Assembly: GCA_019347785.1 (NCBI GenBank)
Contig: JAHWKQ010000129.1
Coordinates: 1 to 6,511 of the forward strand
DNA length: 6,511 nucleotides
DNA from: Actinomycetota bacterium
GTDB lineage: Bacteria > Actinomycetota > Nitriliruptoria > Euzebyales > Egibacteraceae
Direction: 5' to 3'
Each line of letters begins with the position of its first letter. The stretch's first letter is position 1. Below, piece by piece: positions 1-5,810 of this stretch. Under the pieces are notes generated by a model. The model worked only from the letters and a program-made list of their open reading frames with translations, was not told the DNA's origin and ran no database searches. The position numbers were made by a program, and so were the translations under genes.

Positions 1-1064
1 GGCCTCGGTCGACAGCAGCGCCGGCAGGAACATCTCGGTGACGCCGATCAGCGACGCCGGCGCGATCGTTCCCACGTCGGGCAGGCCGAGCAGCGACAGG
101 ACGGGTTGCAGCGGCCGGCCCAGCCACGTGAACACCGGGGTGTGCTCGGCCAGCAGGATGGCCAGCAGGCCGATCGCCAGGATGGTCGGCAGGATCAGCA
201 GCGACAGCTTGAAGCCATCGACCAGCCCCGTCCACAGCTCGGTGGCCGCGCCGCGGGCCCGCGCCGCCGACGCCAGGCCCTCCTCCACCGCGTGGCCGAA
301 CAGTCCGCCGGTGTACTCGCGCTCGCCGACGGGCTCGGCGACGTAGCGGTCGGGCTTGCGCGACAGCGGCGGGAGACGGGACAGCGCGGCGCCCAGGACG
401 ACCATGACGACCGTGACCGAGGCGAAGATGAGCGGGAAGTACGGGAGCAGACCCAGCGTCGACGCCACGACGGCGAAGAATCCCATGCTCACCGTGGAGA
501 AGCACGTCGCGATGGTGGTGGCCTCGCGCACGGAGTAGCGGCCCTCCAGGTACAGCCGGTTGGTGACGTAGATGCCGACCGAGTAGCTGCCGACGAACGA
601 CGCGATCGCGTCGAGTGCGCCCCGGCCGGGGACGCGGAACAGCGGGCGCATCACCGGGCGGGCCAGGGTACAGGAACTCCACGCCGCCGTAGGACACCAG
701 CAGCGTGATGAACACCGCGCCGAGCGGCACGATGGTCGCCACCGACGCGACCAGGGTGTTGAACATCAGCCCGCCGGTCGACTCGGCCAGGATCACCTCC
801 GGGCCGACCCTGAAATAGATGAGCACCGCCGCGACGGCGCCCAGGAGGCGGAAGCCGAGGAACACCGGCCCGGTCCGGTAGTAGGACGCGTCGAGGCGAC
901 CGATGGCGGCGCCACGGCCCTGTAGCTCCGCCAGCAGGCTCAGCGCCGCCGACAGCGCGATCACGACGAGCGAGTACAGCGCCACCAGCCGTGGCGACTG
1001 GGAACCTCACCAGCGCCCGCCGGCGCGGGACCGTGCGCTGCGACGCGGACGAGTCGGAGGTCAC
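1..1064 (-). pseudogene. YjiH family membrane protein (Gate domain), frame-disrupted and 3'-truncated by the window edge
   Basis: Membrane protein of the YjiH/nucleoside-recognition (Gate) family, probably a transporter of unknown substrate. No single frame covers it. Codons start in one frame from 1064 to about 1003, in a second from 997 to about 669, and in a third from 666 to 1. Joined, they read as one family protein: RLLGAVAAVLIYFRVGPEV, then GGVEFLY, then LARPVMRPLFRVPGRGALDA and ASFVGSYSVGIYVTNRLY, with many hydrophobic stretches. The second and third frames are stop-free throughout. Dropping one G from the GGG at 666-668 restores the second junction. At the first junction (about 997-1010), dropping one G from 1000-1002 also restores frame, but the first hydrophobic helix and IPLDH-type segment I expect in this family is missing, so a small deletion is possible. 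I prefer the GTG start at 1064, because GGGAGG (1071-1076) lies 6 nt upstream; the ATG at 1070 directly abuts it. Either a real pseudogene or base-call errors. The C-terminal part lies outside the window. Confidence 0.75.
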
Positions 1065-1097
1065 GGGCATCCTCCCTGCATCGCCGACCCTCCCTGC

Positions 1098-2099
1098 TTA
1101 CCACCACCGGACGACGGTGCCCACCCCCTGCTCCTCGGCGCGGCCCAGGATCAGGTGGGCGACGGCCAGGTCGGTCGTGGCCAGCCCGCGGTGCCAGAAC
1201 AGCGTCCGCTCCGAGTCCGACTGCCGGCCGGGCCTGTGTCCCGCCACGATGTCGCCCAGCTCGGCGTGCAGCGTCTCGCGGGTGAGCAGACCCTCGTCGA
1301 CGTGGGCGCGCAGCGCGCCGAACGGCCCGGCGTGGGCCTGGCCCCAGTCGTCGACGACGATCTTGTCCATCACCCCGGTCAGCGACCGCTCCACGGCGCT
1401 GATCGTCCCGTAGGGCACCACGCAGGTTCCCGGGGCGACCCAGTCGGTGCGCAACAGCACGGCCGGCTCGGTCAACCGCGACGCCTCGACCATGATGTCG
1501 GCGCCGACGAGCGCATCCCGGGCGGTGGCCACCGCGCGCACGGGCTTGCCGAGCTCCTCGCTCAGCGCGGCGGCGAACCGGGTCCGTGACTCCTCTCGCC
1601 GACTGGTCACGCGGATCTCGTCGAAGTCGAACAGGTCGTCGAGCATGGTGACGTTCCACCAGGCGGTGCCCCGCGTGCCCACATGGCCCAGCACCCGCGC
1701 GTCACGGCGCGCCAGGTGGCGGGCCCCCAGGGCGGTGACCGCCCCGGTGCGCGCCGAGGTCAGCGCCGTGGCGTCGACGACCGCCAGCGGAACCCCCGTG
1801 TCGGGGTCGTACAGGGTCACGAGCGCCGGCTCGCTGGGGAGCCCCAGGCGGTGGTTGCCGACGAAGTCCCCGACGACCTTGACGCCGGTGACGCGCTGCG
1901 GCCCGAGGTGGCCTCGCAGGACGTTGAAGTGGCCGGCGCCGTCGTTGGGGGGCCGCAGGTGCACGCGGGGCTCGAGGACGACGTCGCCGTCGCCCTGGGC
2001 CCGCACCGCCGCCTCGACGGCGGCCAGGACCGCCGGGCGCGACAGGCCGAGGCGCTCGACGTCGCGCGCGGACACCAGCCGCAGGGTCACCCCGGCCAC
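1098..2099 (-). CDS. Ornithine cyclodeaminase/mu-crystallin family protein (NAD(P)-binding), probably not a true ornithine cyclodeaminase
   Basis: A 333-residue cytosolic protein of the OCD/mu-crystallin fold, whose members are NAD(P)-dependent amino or imino acid enzymes. Visible family landmarks are EPRVHL (Arg45), GVKVV (Lys74), GLPSEPALV (86-94), LTSARTGA (113-120), the Rossmann turn at 136-146, ADIMVEASR (200-208) and a C-terminal FWHRGLATTD (301-310). Length matches the family. Arg45 and Lys74 match the substrate-carboxylate residues I recall from Pseudomonas OCD. The glycine motif reads GHVGTRGTAWWN instead of the usual GAGxQA type, and where OCD has its catalytic Asp (near residue 231) the sequence reads PYGTISAVE. 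This points to a different reaction. Similar proteins carry the database label 'tyramine oxidase subunit B' as far as I recall; I cannot confirm that function. The start is GTG with no clear Shine-Dalgarno, 19 nt after the binding-protein gene, so translation probably depends on operon coupling. Confidence 0.85.
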   Translation of the reverse strand: MAGVTLRLVSARDVERLGLSRPAVLAAVEAAVRAQGDGDVVLEPRVHLRPPNDGAGHFNVLRGHLGPQRVTGVKVVGDFVGNHRLGLPSEPALVTLYDPDTGVPLAVVDATALTSARTGAVTALGARHLARRDARVLGHVGTRGTAWWNVTMLDDLFDFDEIRVTSRREESRTRFAAALSEELGKPVRAVATARDALVGADIMVEASRLTEPAVLLRTDWVAPGTCVVPYGTISAVERSLTGVMDKIVVDDWGQAHAGPFGALRAHVDEGLLTRETLHAELGDIVAGHRPGRQSDSERTLFWHRGLATTDLAVAHLILGRAEEQGVGTVVRWW

Positions 2100-2118
2100 G
2101 AGCGCGGCGGGCGGGCGC

Positions 2119-3036
2119 CTACTCCCCCACGAGGCCCTTCTCGCGCAGGTAGCCGCGGGCGACGGCCGCCGGGTCCCTCTTGTCGATCTCCACCTGCTTG
2201 TTCAGGTCGGTCAGATCCTCGGTCGTCAGGGTCTCGGACACCTCGTTCAGCGCCGTCTCCACCTCCGACGACAGCGAGTCCTCGGCGATGACCGGCACGA
2301 TCTCCTGGGCGGGCGCGAGGTCCTTGTCGTCCTCCAGCAGCACCCAGTCGCGCGCCTCGATGATCCCCTGCGTCGTGAACACGCGCGCGACGTCGACGTT
2401 GCCGCTCTGCAGCGCCTCCCACGTCACCGGCCCCGCGGTGTCCAGCGGCACGAACTCGGCGAACTCGATGCCGTAGACCTTCTTCAGCCCGGGCAGCCCG
2501 ACCTCGCGCGTCTCCATCTCCGGCGGGCCTCCGACGCTCATGTCACCGGCGACCGGCGCCAGGTCGGAGTAGGTCGCCAGGTCGTGCTCCTCGGCGGTCT
2601 CGGGCAGCACGGCCAGACCGTCCTTGTCCTGCGCCTCGGCCGGCTCCAGGGCCACCAGCCCCTCCGGCAGCTCCTCCTGCAGCGCCTCGTACACCGGGTC
2701 CGGCTCGGTCACGGTGCTCTCGCCGCCCGCGAGATGGTCGAGCAGGGCGCCGGTGTACTCCGGCAGCAGGTTGATCTCGCCGCTTCTCAGCGCCGGGAAG
2801 ACGACCTCGCGCGAGCCCAGGTTCAGCCGCGTCTTCGTCTTCACGCCCACGTCCTCCAGCGCCTGGGCGTACATGTTCGCCAGCACGAGCTGCTCCGGGA
2901 AGTTCGCCGACCCGACGACGACGGTCCCTCCACTGCCGCCGCCGCCGCCCTCCAGGGCGTCGCCGCCGGCGCACGCGCCGGTGAGCACGGCCAGCAGGAG
3001 GATGACGGCGGCCAGGGTGCTGCGTCGGAATCGCAT
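2119..3036 (-). CDS. ABC transporter substrate-binding lipoprotein, glycine betaine/osmoprotectant (OpuAC/OpuCC/OsmF-like)
   Basis: A 305-residue extracytoplasmic receptor that captures a small quaternary-ammonium or related solute and delivers it to the adjacent permeases. Residues 1-21 form a signal peptide (MRFRR, then a hydrophobic core) ending in TGAC, with Cys22 as the lipidation site. A Gly-rich linker (24-37) follows, then the OpuAC-type two-lobe domain: VGSANFPEQ (41-49), LLPEYTG (90-96), AEAQDKDGLAV (133-143), GGPPEMETR (169-177), DTAGPVTWEALQSGNVDVA (199-217) and TTQGIIEARDW (221-231). These are the usual landmarks of osmoprotectant receptors. Tyr94 in PEYTG is kept; in the segment where OpuCC, as I recall it, has a second pocket tyrosine, this protein has QDKDG, so glycine betaine itself is not assured. 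The ATG at 3036 has AAAGGA about 9 nt upstream. It is the only member of the transporter set preceded by a real gap (63 nt after the permease gene), with no convincing terminator or promoter in it. Confidence 0.93.
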   Translation of the reverse strand: MRFRRSTLAAVILLLAVLTGACAGGDALEGGGGGSGGTVVVGSANFPEQLVLANMYAQALEDVGVKTKTRLNLGSREVVFPALRSGEINLLPEYTGALLDHLAGGESTVTEPDPVYEALQEELPEGLVALEPAEAQDKDGLAVLPETAEEHDLATYSDLAPVAGDMSVGGPPEMETREVGLPGLKKVYGIEFAEFVPLDTAGPVTWEALQSGNVDVARVFTTQGIIEARDWVLLEDDKDLAPAQEIVPVIAEDSLSSEVETALNEVSETLTTEDLTDLNKQVEIDKRDPAAVARGYLREKGLVGE

Positions 3037-3099
3037 GAGGGTGGTCCTTTCGTCCTGTTGGATGGGCGTGCCGATGATCCGGGGCGGCGGCGGTCCGGG

Positions 3100-3798
3100 T
3101 CAGGTCAGCTTGGCGTCGAGTGCGGCCTGACGGCTGCGGGCCTGCAGGCCCCGGGGGACGACCAGGCGCTGCACCCGGCCCAGCGCGAGCTCGGTGGCCA
3201 GCGCCAGCAGCGCGACGAGGATCGCCCCGCCGACGACCTGGTTGAGCACCTGCTGGGACAGCCCGTCGAAGATGTAGCGGCCCAGCCCGCCCAGACCGAT
3301 GTAGGCCGCGAGCGTGGCGGTCGCGACCACCTGCACCGCCGAGGTGCGGATGCCCGCCATGATCAGCGGCATCGCCGCCGGGATCTCGACCTCGCGCAGC
3401 ACCTGCCAGCCGGTCAGGCCCATGCCGGCCGCGGAGTCGGTCACGGCCGGGGCGACCGAGCGCACCCCGACGTACGTGTTGGTGACGATCGGGGGCAGGG
3501 CGAGGGCGACGAGCATGATGACGGCCGGCACCGGATCGATGCCGAAGATGAAGAAGAAGAGCACGATGATCCCGAAGCTGGGGATGGCCCGCCCGACGTT
3601 CGTGGTGTTCACCGCCACCGTGCCCCCCCGCCCGGTGTGGCCCACGGCGAGCCCGATGGGCAGGCCGACGACCACCGCGACCCCGGTCGCCGCAACGGTA
3701 TAGAGCACATGCTCCAGGACACGGACCGGGATGCCGCTGGAGCCGGTCCACTGCGCCGGGGCGGTGAACCAGTCGAGCAGCTGCGCCACAAGCTCCAT
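3100..3798 (-). CDS. ABC transporter permease, osmoprotectant type (OpuCB/OpuCD/OsmY-like), second of two
   Basis: A 232-residue integral membrane protein, one half of the heteromeric channel for the compound bound by the receptor encoded next to it. Hydrophobic segments lie roughly at 27-52, 72-87, 89-108, 140-168 and 187-205. The cytoplasmic EAA loop that docks on the ATPase is at 121-149 (DSAAGMGLTGWQVLREVEIP, then AAMPLIMAG), followed by the family-typical AYIGLGGLGRYIFDGL (165-180). Residues 65-78 (TTNVGRAIPSFGII) are also characteristic of this permease class. The first Glu of the canonical EAA motif is replaced (D-S-A-A), which is common in this family. The ATG at 3798 lies 2 nt after the stop of the other permease (TGA CG ATG) with only a weak purine stretch upstream, so translational coupling is likely. 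Its hydrophilic C-terminal tail (about 214-232) is the main length difference from its 211-residue partner. Confidence 0.93.
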   Translation of the reverse strand: MELVAQLLDWFTAPAQWTGSSGIPVRVLEHVLYTVAATGVAVVVGLPIGLAVGHTGRGGTVAVNTTNVGRAIPSFGIIVLFFFIFGIDPVPAVIMLVALALPPIVTNTYVGVRSVAPAVTDSAAGMGLTGWQVLREVEIPAAMPLIMAGIRTSAVQVVATATLAAYIGLGGLGRYIFDGLSQQVLNQVVGGAILVALLALATELALGRVQRLVVPRGLQARSRQAALDAKLT

Positions 3799-3800
3799 CG

Positions 3801-4436
3801 TCAGGCCCGTCCCGCGCGCCAGGGCGTGAGCGCCTTCTGCCCCGCCAGCAGGACCAGGTCGGCCGCGACGGCGAAGGCGACCGACAGGACCACGCCCACG
3901 ACGACCGACGTGGGGAAGAACAGCGTGAAGCCGTCGACGATGAGTCGGCCCAGGCCGCCGGCGCCGATCAGCGCGGTGATGGTGACCAGCCCCACGGTGG
4001 TGACCGTGGCGATGCGCAGCCCGGCGACGATGACCGGCAGGGCCAGCGGCAGCTCCACGCCCAACAGCCGGCGCCCGCGCGTGTAGCCCATCGCCTCGGC
4101 CGCCTCGCGGACGTCGGGGTCGACACCGTCGAGGCCCTCGACGGTGTTGCGGATGAGGATCAGCAGGGTGTAGATCGTCAGCGGCACGATGGCCGTCAGC
4201 GGCCCCAGGCCGGTGACGGGGATCAACAGCACGAACAGCGCGATCGACGGGATCGTGAACAGCATGCCGGTGAAGCCCAGCAGCGGCGCGTACAGGCGCC
4301 GCCAGCGGATCGCCGCCAGCGACATGGGAAACGCCAGCACGAAGCCGGCCGCGACCGGCACGGCGGTGAGGAACAGATGCTGCAGCGCGTAGCCGCGGAT
4401 CCTCCCGAGGTTCTCGCCCACCCAGGCCCAGTCCAT
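3801..4436 (-). CDS. ABC transporter permease, osmoprotectant type (OpuCB/OsmW-like), first of two
   Basis: A 211-residue inner-membrane permease that pairs with the product of 3100-3798 to form the translocation path. About five to six hydrophobic segments are visible (roughly 18-40, 50-72, 76-97, 130-158 and 174-199). The EAA loop at 111-139 is canonical (EAAEAMGYTRGRRLLGVELP, then LALPVIVAG) and would contact the ATPase. The family signature ALIGAGGLGRLIVDGF is at 155-170 and FTIPS-type residues (LFTIPSIALF) at 59-68. The ATG at 4436 shares its A with the TGA stop of the ATPase gene (TGATG). A strong GAGGAG Shine-Dalgarno sits 8 nt upstream inside the last codons of the ATPase, which fixes the start and argues for coupled translation. 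Permease genes of this system are often paired like this, with the receptor encoded last; here the order is ATPase, permease, permease, receptor. Confidence 0.94.
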   Translation of the reverse strand: MDWAWVGENLGRIRGYALQHLFLTAVPVAAGFVLAFPMSLAAIRWRRLYAPLLGFTGMLFTIPSIALFVLLIPVTGLGPLTAIVPLTIYTLLILIRNTVEGLDGVDPDVREAAEAMGYTRGRRLLGVELPLALPVIVAGLRIATVTTVGLVTITALIGAGGLGRLIVDGFTLFFPTSVVVGVVLSVAFAVAADLVLLAGQKALTPWRAGRA

Positions 4437-5527
4437 CAGCGCAGCTCCTCGGAGAGCAGCTCGCGGGTGAGCAGGCCCTCGTAGCGGTCGCCGTCGCCCA
4501 GGCGGACGGCCACGCCGTGACGCGAGATCACCAGCGCGTTGAGCGCCGTCCGCAGCGAGTCGTCGGCGTGCACCGTGAGCTCGAAGTCGCGAAGCCTGAC
4601 ACCGTCGACCGGGCCACGCCCGTCCAGCTCGTCCAGCCTGGCCCAGCCGCGTGCGCGGCCCTCGTCGTCGACGACGACGACCCAGTCGCTGCTGTGAGTC
4701 TCGGCGACTCGCCGCGCCTCGTCGATGCCCGCACCGGGAGCCACGACCGGCCCCGGGGCCGCCTCGACCTGCGAGACGGGGATGAGGGCGAGACGCTTGA
4801 GCCCCCGCTCGGCGCCGAGGAAGTCGGCGACGAAGTCGTTGGCCGGCTCGGCGAGCAGCTCCTTGGGGGTCGCGTACTGCTGCAGGTGACCGCCCTGCGA
4901 CAGGATCGCGATGCGGTCCCCCATCTTGATGGCCTCGTCGATGTCATGGGTGACGAACACGATCGTCTTGCGCACCTCCGACTGCAGCCGCAGGAACTCG
5001 TCCTGCAGGCGGGTGCGCACGATCGGGTCCACGGCGGCGAACGGCTCGTCCATCAGCATCACCGGCGGGTCGGCCGCCAGCGCCCGCGCCACGCCCACGC
5101 GCTGCTGCTGCCCGCCCGACAACTGGTGCGGGTAGCGGTCGCGAACGCCGTCGGGCAGGCCCACCGTCTCGATCAGCTCGTCGACCCTGGCCTTGATGCG
5201 GTCGTCGTCCCACCCCTCCAGCTTGGGCACGGTCGCGACGTTCTGCGCGATCGTGCGGTGGGGGAACAGCCCGATGCCCTGGATGACGTAGCCGATGCCA
5301 CGGCGCAGCCGCGGCGGCGACGTCCGCATGACATCCTCGCCGTTGACGGCGACCCGGCCGCCGGAGGGCTCGATCATGCGGTTGACCATCCGCAGGATCG
5401 TCGTCTTGCCACAGCCCGACGGGCCGACCAGCACCACGACCTCGCCGTCGGGCACCTGCAGATGCAGCTCGTCGACGGCGGTCGTGCCCCCCGGGAACTG
5501 CTTGGTCACGGACTCGAACGTGATCAA
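4436..5527 (-). CDS. ABC transporter ATP-binding protein with tandem CBS domains (OpuCA/OsmV/ProV-like)
   Basis: A 363-residue cytoplasmic ATPase that powers the osmoprotectant-type importer. From the chosen start it shows Walker A GPSGCGKTT (35-43), Q-loop Gln83 in YVIQGIGLFPHRT, signature LSGGQQQR (136-143), Walker B VMLMDEP (156-162), D-loop AAVD (164-167) and switch His194 in VTHDIDEAIKMGDRIAILS. The GIGLFPHRT and DEAIKMGD wording is typical of the betaine/carnitine/choline subfamily. Residues from about 245 to 363 form a CBS-domain pair (for example SSDWVVVVDDEGRARG and ISRHGVAVRLGDGDRYEGLL), which in OpuA-like systems senses ionic strength or nucleotides. The open frame extends upstream to a GTG at 5596, but that start lacks a ribosome site. 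The TTG at 5527 has AAGGGG 7 nt upstream and gives the family-typical N-terminus (M)ITFESVTKQFPGG. This is the first gene of the minus-strand operon. Confidence 0.92.
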   Translation of the reverse strand: MITFESVTKQFPGGTTAVDELHLQVPDGEVVVLVGPSGCGKTTILRMVNRMIEPSGGRVAVNGEDVMRTSPPRLRRGIGYVIQGIGLFPHRTIAQNVATVPKLEGWDDDRIKARVDELIETVGLPDGVRDRYPHQLSGGQQQRVGVARALAADPPVMLMDEPFAAVDPIVRTRLQDEFLRLQSEVRKTIVFVTHDIDEAIKMGDRIAILSQGGHLQQYATPKELLAEPANDFVADFLGAERGLKRLALIPVSQVEAAPGPVVAPGAGIDEARRVAETHSSDWVVVVDDEGRARGWARLDELDGRGPVDGVRLRDFELTVHADDSLRTALNALVISRHGVAVRLGDGDRYEGLLTRELLSEELR

Positions 5528-5534
5528 CGCGGAA

Positions 5535-5540
5535 CCCCTT
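5535..5540 (-). promoter_or_regulatory. Ribosome binding site deciding a TTG start for the ABC ATPase
   Basis: Reading the minus strand, AAGGGG is followed by 7 nt and TTG (5527-5525). No comparable purine run precedes the in-frame GTG at 5596. Proteins of this family normally begin at the ITFESVTK position, which agrees with the TTG. Confidence 0.6.
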
Positions 5541-5630
5541 GCCGCGGCGCCGACCTCACGTGCCTGTCGTGAAATGAAGCTTGTCCCGGTGATCACACGA
5601 CGGACAGGGGGCGACCCCGGCCGCGGAGAC

Positions 5631-5684
5631 CCTCGGACCCGTCACGAGCCTGTCGGCGACACGACGCATCCTCGAGCCCGTCAC
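5631..5684. repeat. Imperfect direct repeat pair, CCTCGGACCCGTCAC and CCTCGAGCCCGTCAC
   Basis: Copies at 5631-5645 and 5670-5684 match at 13 of 15 positions and start 39 nt apart, close to four helical turns. They flank the dyad at 5651-5661. The spacing would put two bound proteins roughly on the same DNA face. Function is inferred only from position. Confidence 0.3.
5651..5661. repeat. Perfect inverted repeat TGTCG-G-CGACA, possible operator
   Basis: Five-nt arms around one central base, in the middle of the divergent intergenic region. It lies about 125 nt from the transporter ATPase TTG and 150 nt from the lyase ATG. It may bind a dimeric regulator; chance occurrence in GC-rich DNA is also possible. 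Confidence 0.3.
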
Positions 5685-5796
5685 CGCGTTCGGCGCCGCC
5701 GGTGCACGTGCTCACCGCGCTGGGCTCCCGGCAGCAGTCTACGCAGACACGGCCGCGGCGGGCCAGATCCTCGGCCCCGGGCCGTCGCGCCCCGAC

Positions 5797-5802
5797 TACG
5801 CT
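5797..5802 (+). promoter_or_regulatory. Candidate -10 box (TACGCT) for a leaderless lyase transcript
   Basis: TACGCT fits the actinobacterial TANNNT -10 consensus and ends 8 nt before the lyase ATG at 5811, placing the expected transcription start at or next to the A of the start codon. No Shine-Dalgarno lies between it and the ATG (the spacer is CGGCCCCG). This is the typical arrangement of leaderless genes in Actinomycetota. No good -35 box is visible 17-18 nt upstream. Confidence 0.45.
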
Positions 5803-5810
5803 CGGCCCCG

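Larger units (their letters stand above)
5528..5810. promoter_or_regulatory. Divergent intergenic region between the transporter operon and the lyase gene
   Basis: These 283 nt separate two head-to-head genes and must contain the promoters of both. I see no convincing gene, RNA or transposon remnant. Small symmetric elements are clustered here: GTGATCAC at 5589-5596 (perfect 8-nt palindrome), TGTCC (5582-5586) opposed by GGACA (5602-5606), TGTCGGCGACA at 5651-5661, GCACGTGC at 5704-5711 and GTCT-ACGC-AGAC at 5738-5749. A 13-of-15 direct repeat starts at 5631 and 5670. In GC-rich DNA some of these will arise by chance, but their density is compatible with operators for a shared regulator. No regulator gene is present in the window. 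A minus-strand promoter could not be picked with confidence. Confidence 0.5.

Noticed and set aside
106..708. Plus-strand open frames opposite the YjiH-type gene
   Set aside because: Charge-rich, low-information translation with no hydrophobic pattern. The minus strand reads as recognisable membrane protein sequence over the same stretch.
1061..1081. A six-codon ORF (MQGGCP) with a good GGGAGG site just upstream of the YjiH-type start
   Set aside because: It could be a leader peptide, but it is very short, has no regulatory codon run, and its ribosome site may be a chance duplicate of the adjacent GGGAGG.
961..1659. A minus-strand 232-codon open frame overlapping the OCD-like gene
   Set aside because: It is out of frame with the clear OCD-family sequence and has an Arg/Gly-rich shadow composition.
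3037..3099. A stem-loop or terminator between the second permease and the binding protein
   Set aside because: Only a 4-bp CCGG stem with a 12-nt loop and no T-run could be drawn, which is not convincing as a terminator or attenuator.
1447..4086. An 879-codon open frame on the plus strand
   Set aside because: It lies antisense to four well-supported genes. Its translation is dominated by Arg, Gly, Ala, His and Asp with no recognisable domain, as expected opposite GC-rich codons.
4517..5572. A 351-codon plus-strand open frame
   Set aside because: It is entirely antisense to the ABC ATPase, whose Walker A, signature and Walker B motifs leave no doubt about the true strand. Its composition is typical of a shadow frame.
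5528..5596. A 23-residue N-terminal extension of the ABC ATPase from the GTG at 5596
   Set aside because: There is no ribosome site for the GTG, and the extension resembles no known domain. The TTG at 5527 has a properly spaced AAGGGG and matches the usual start of the family.
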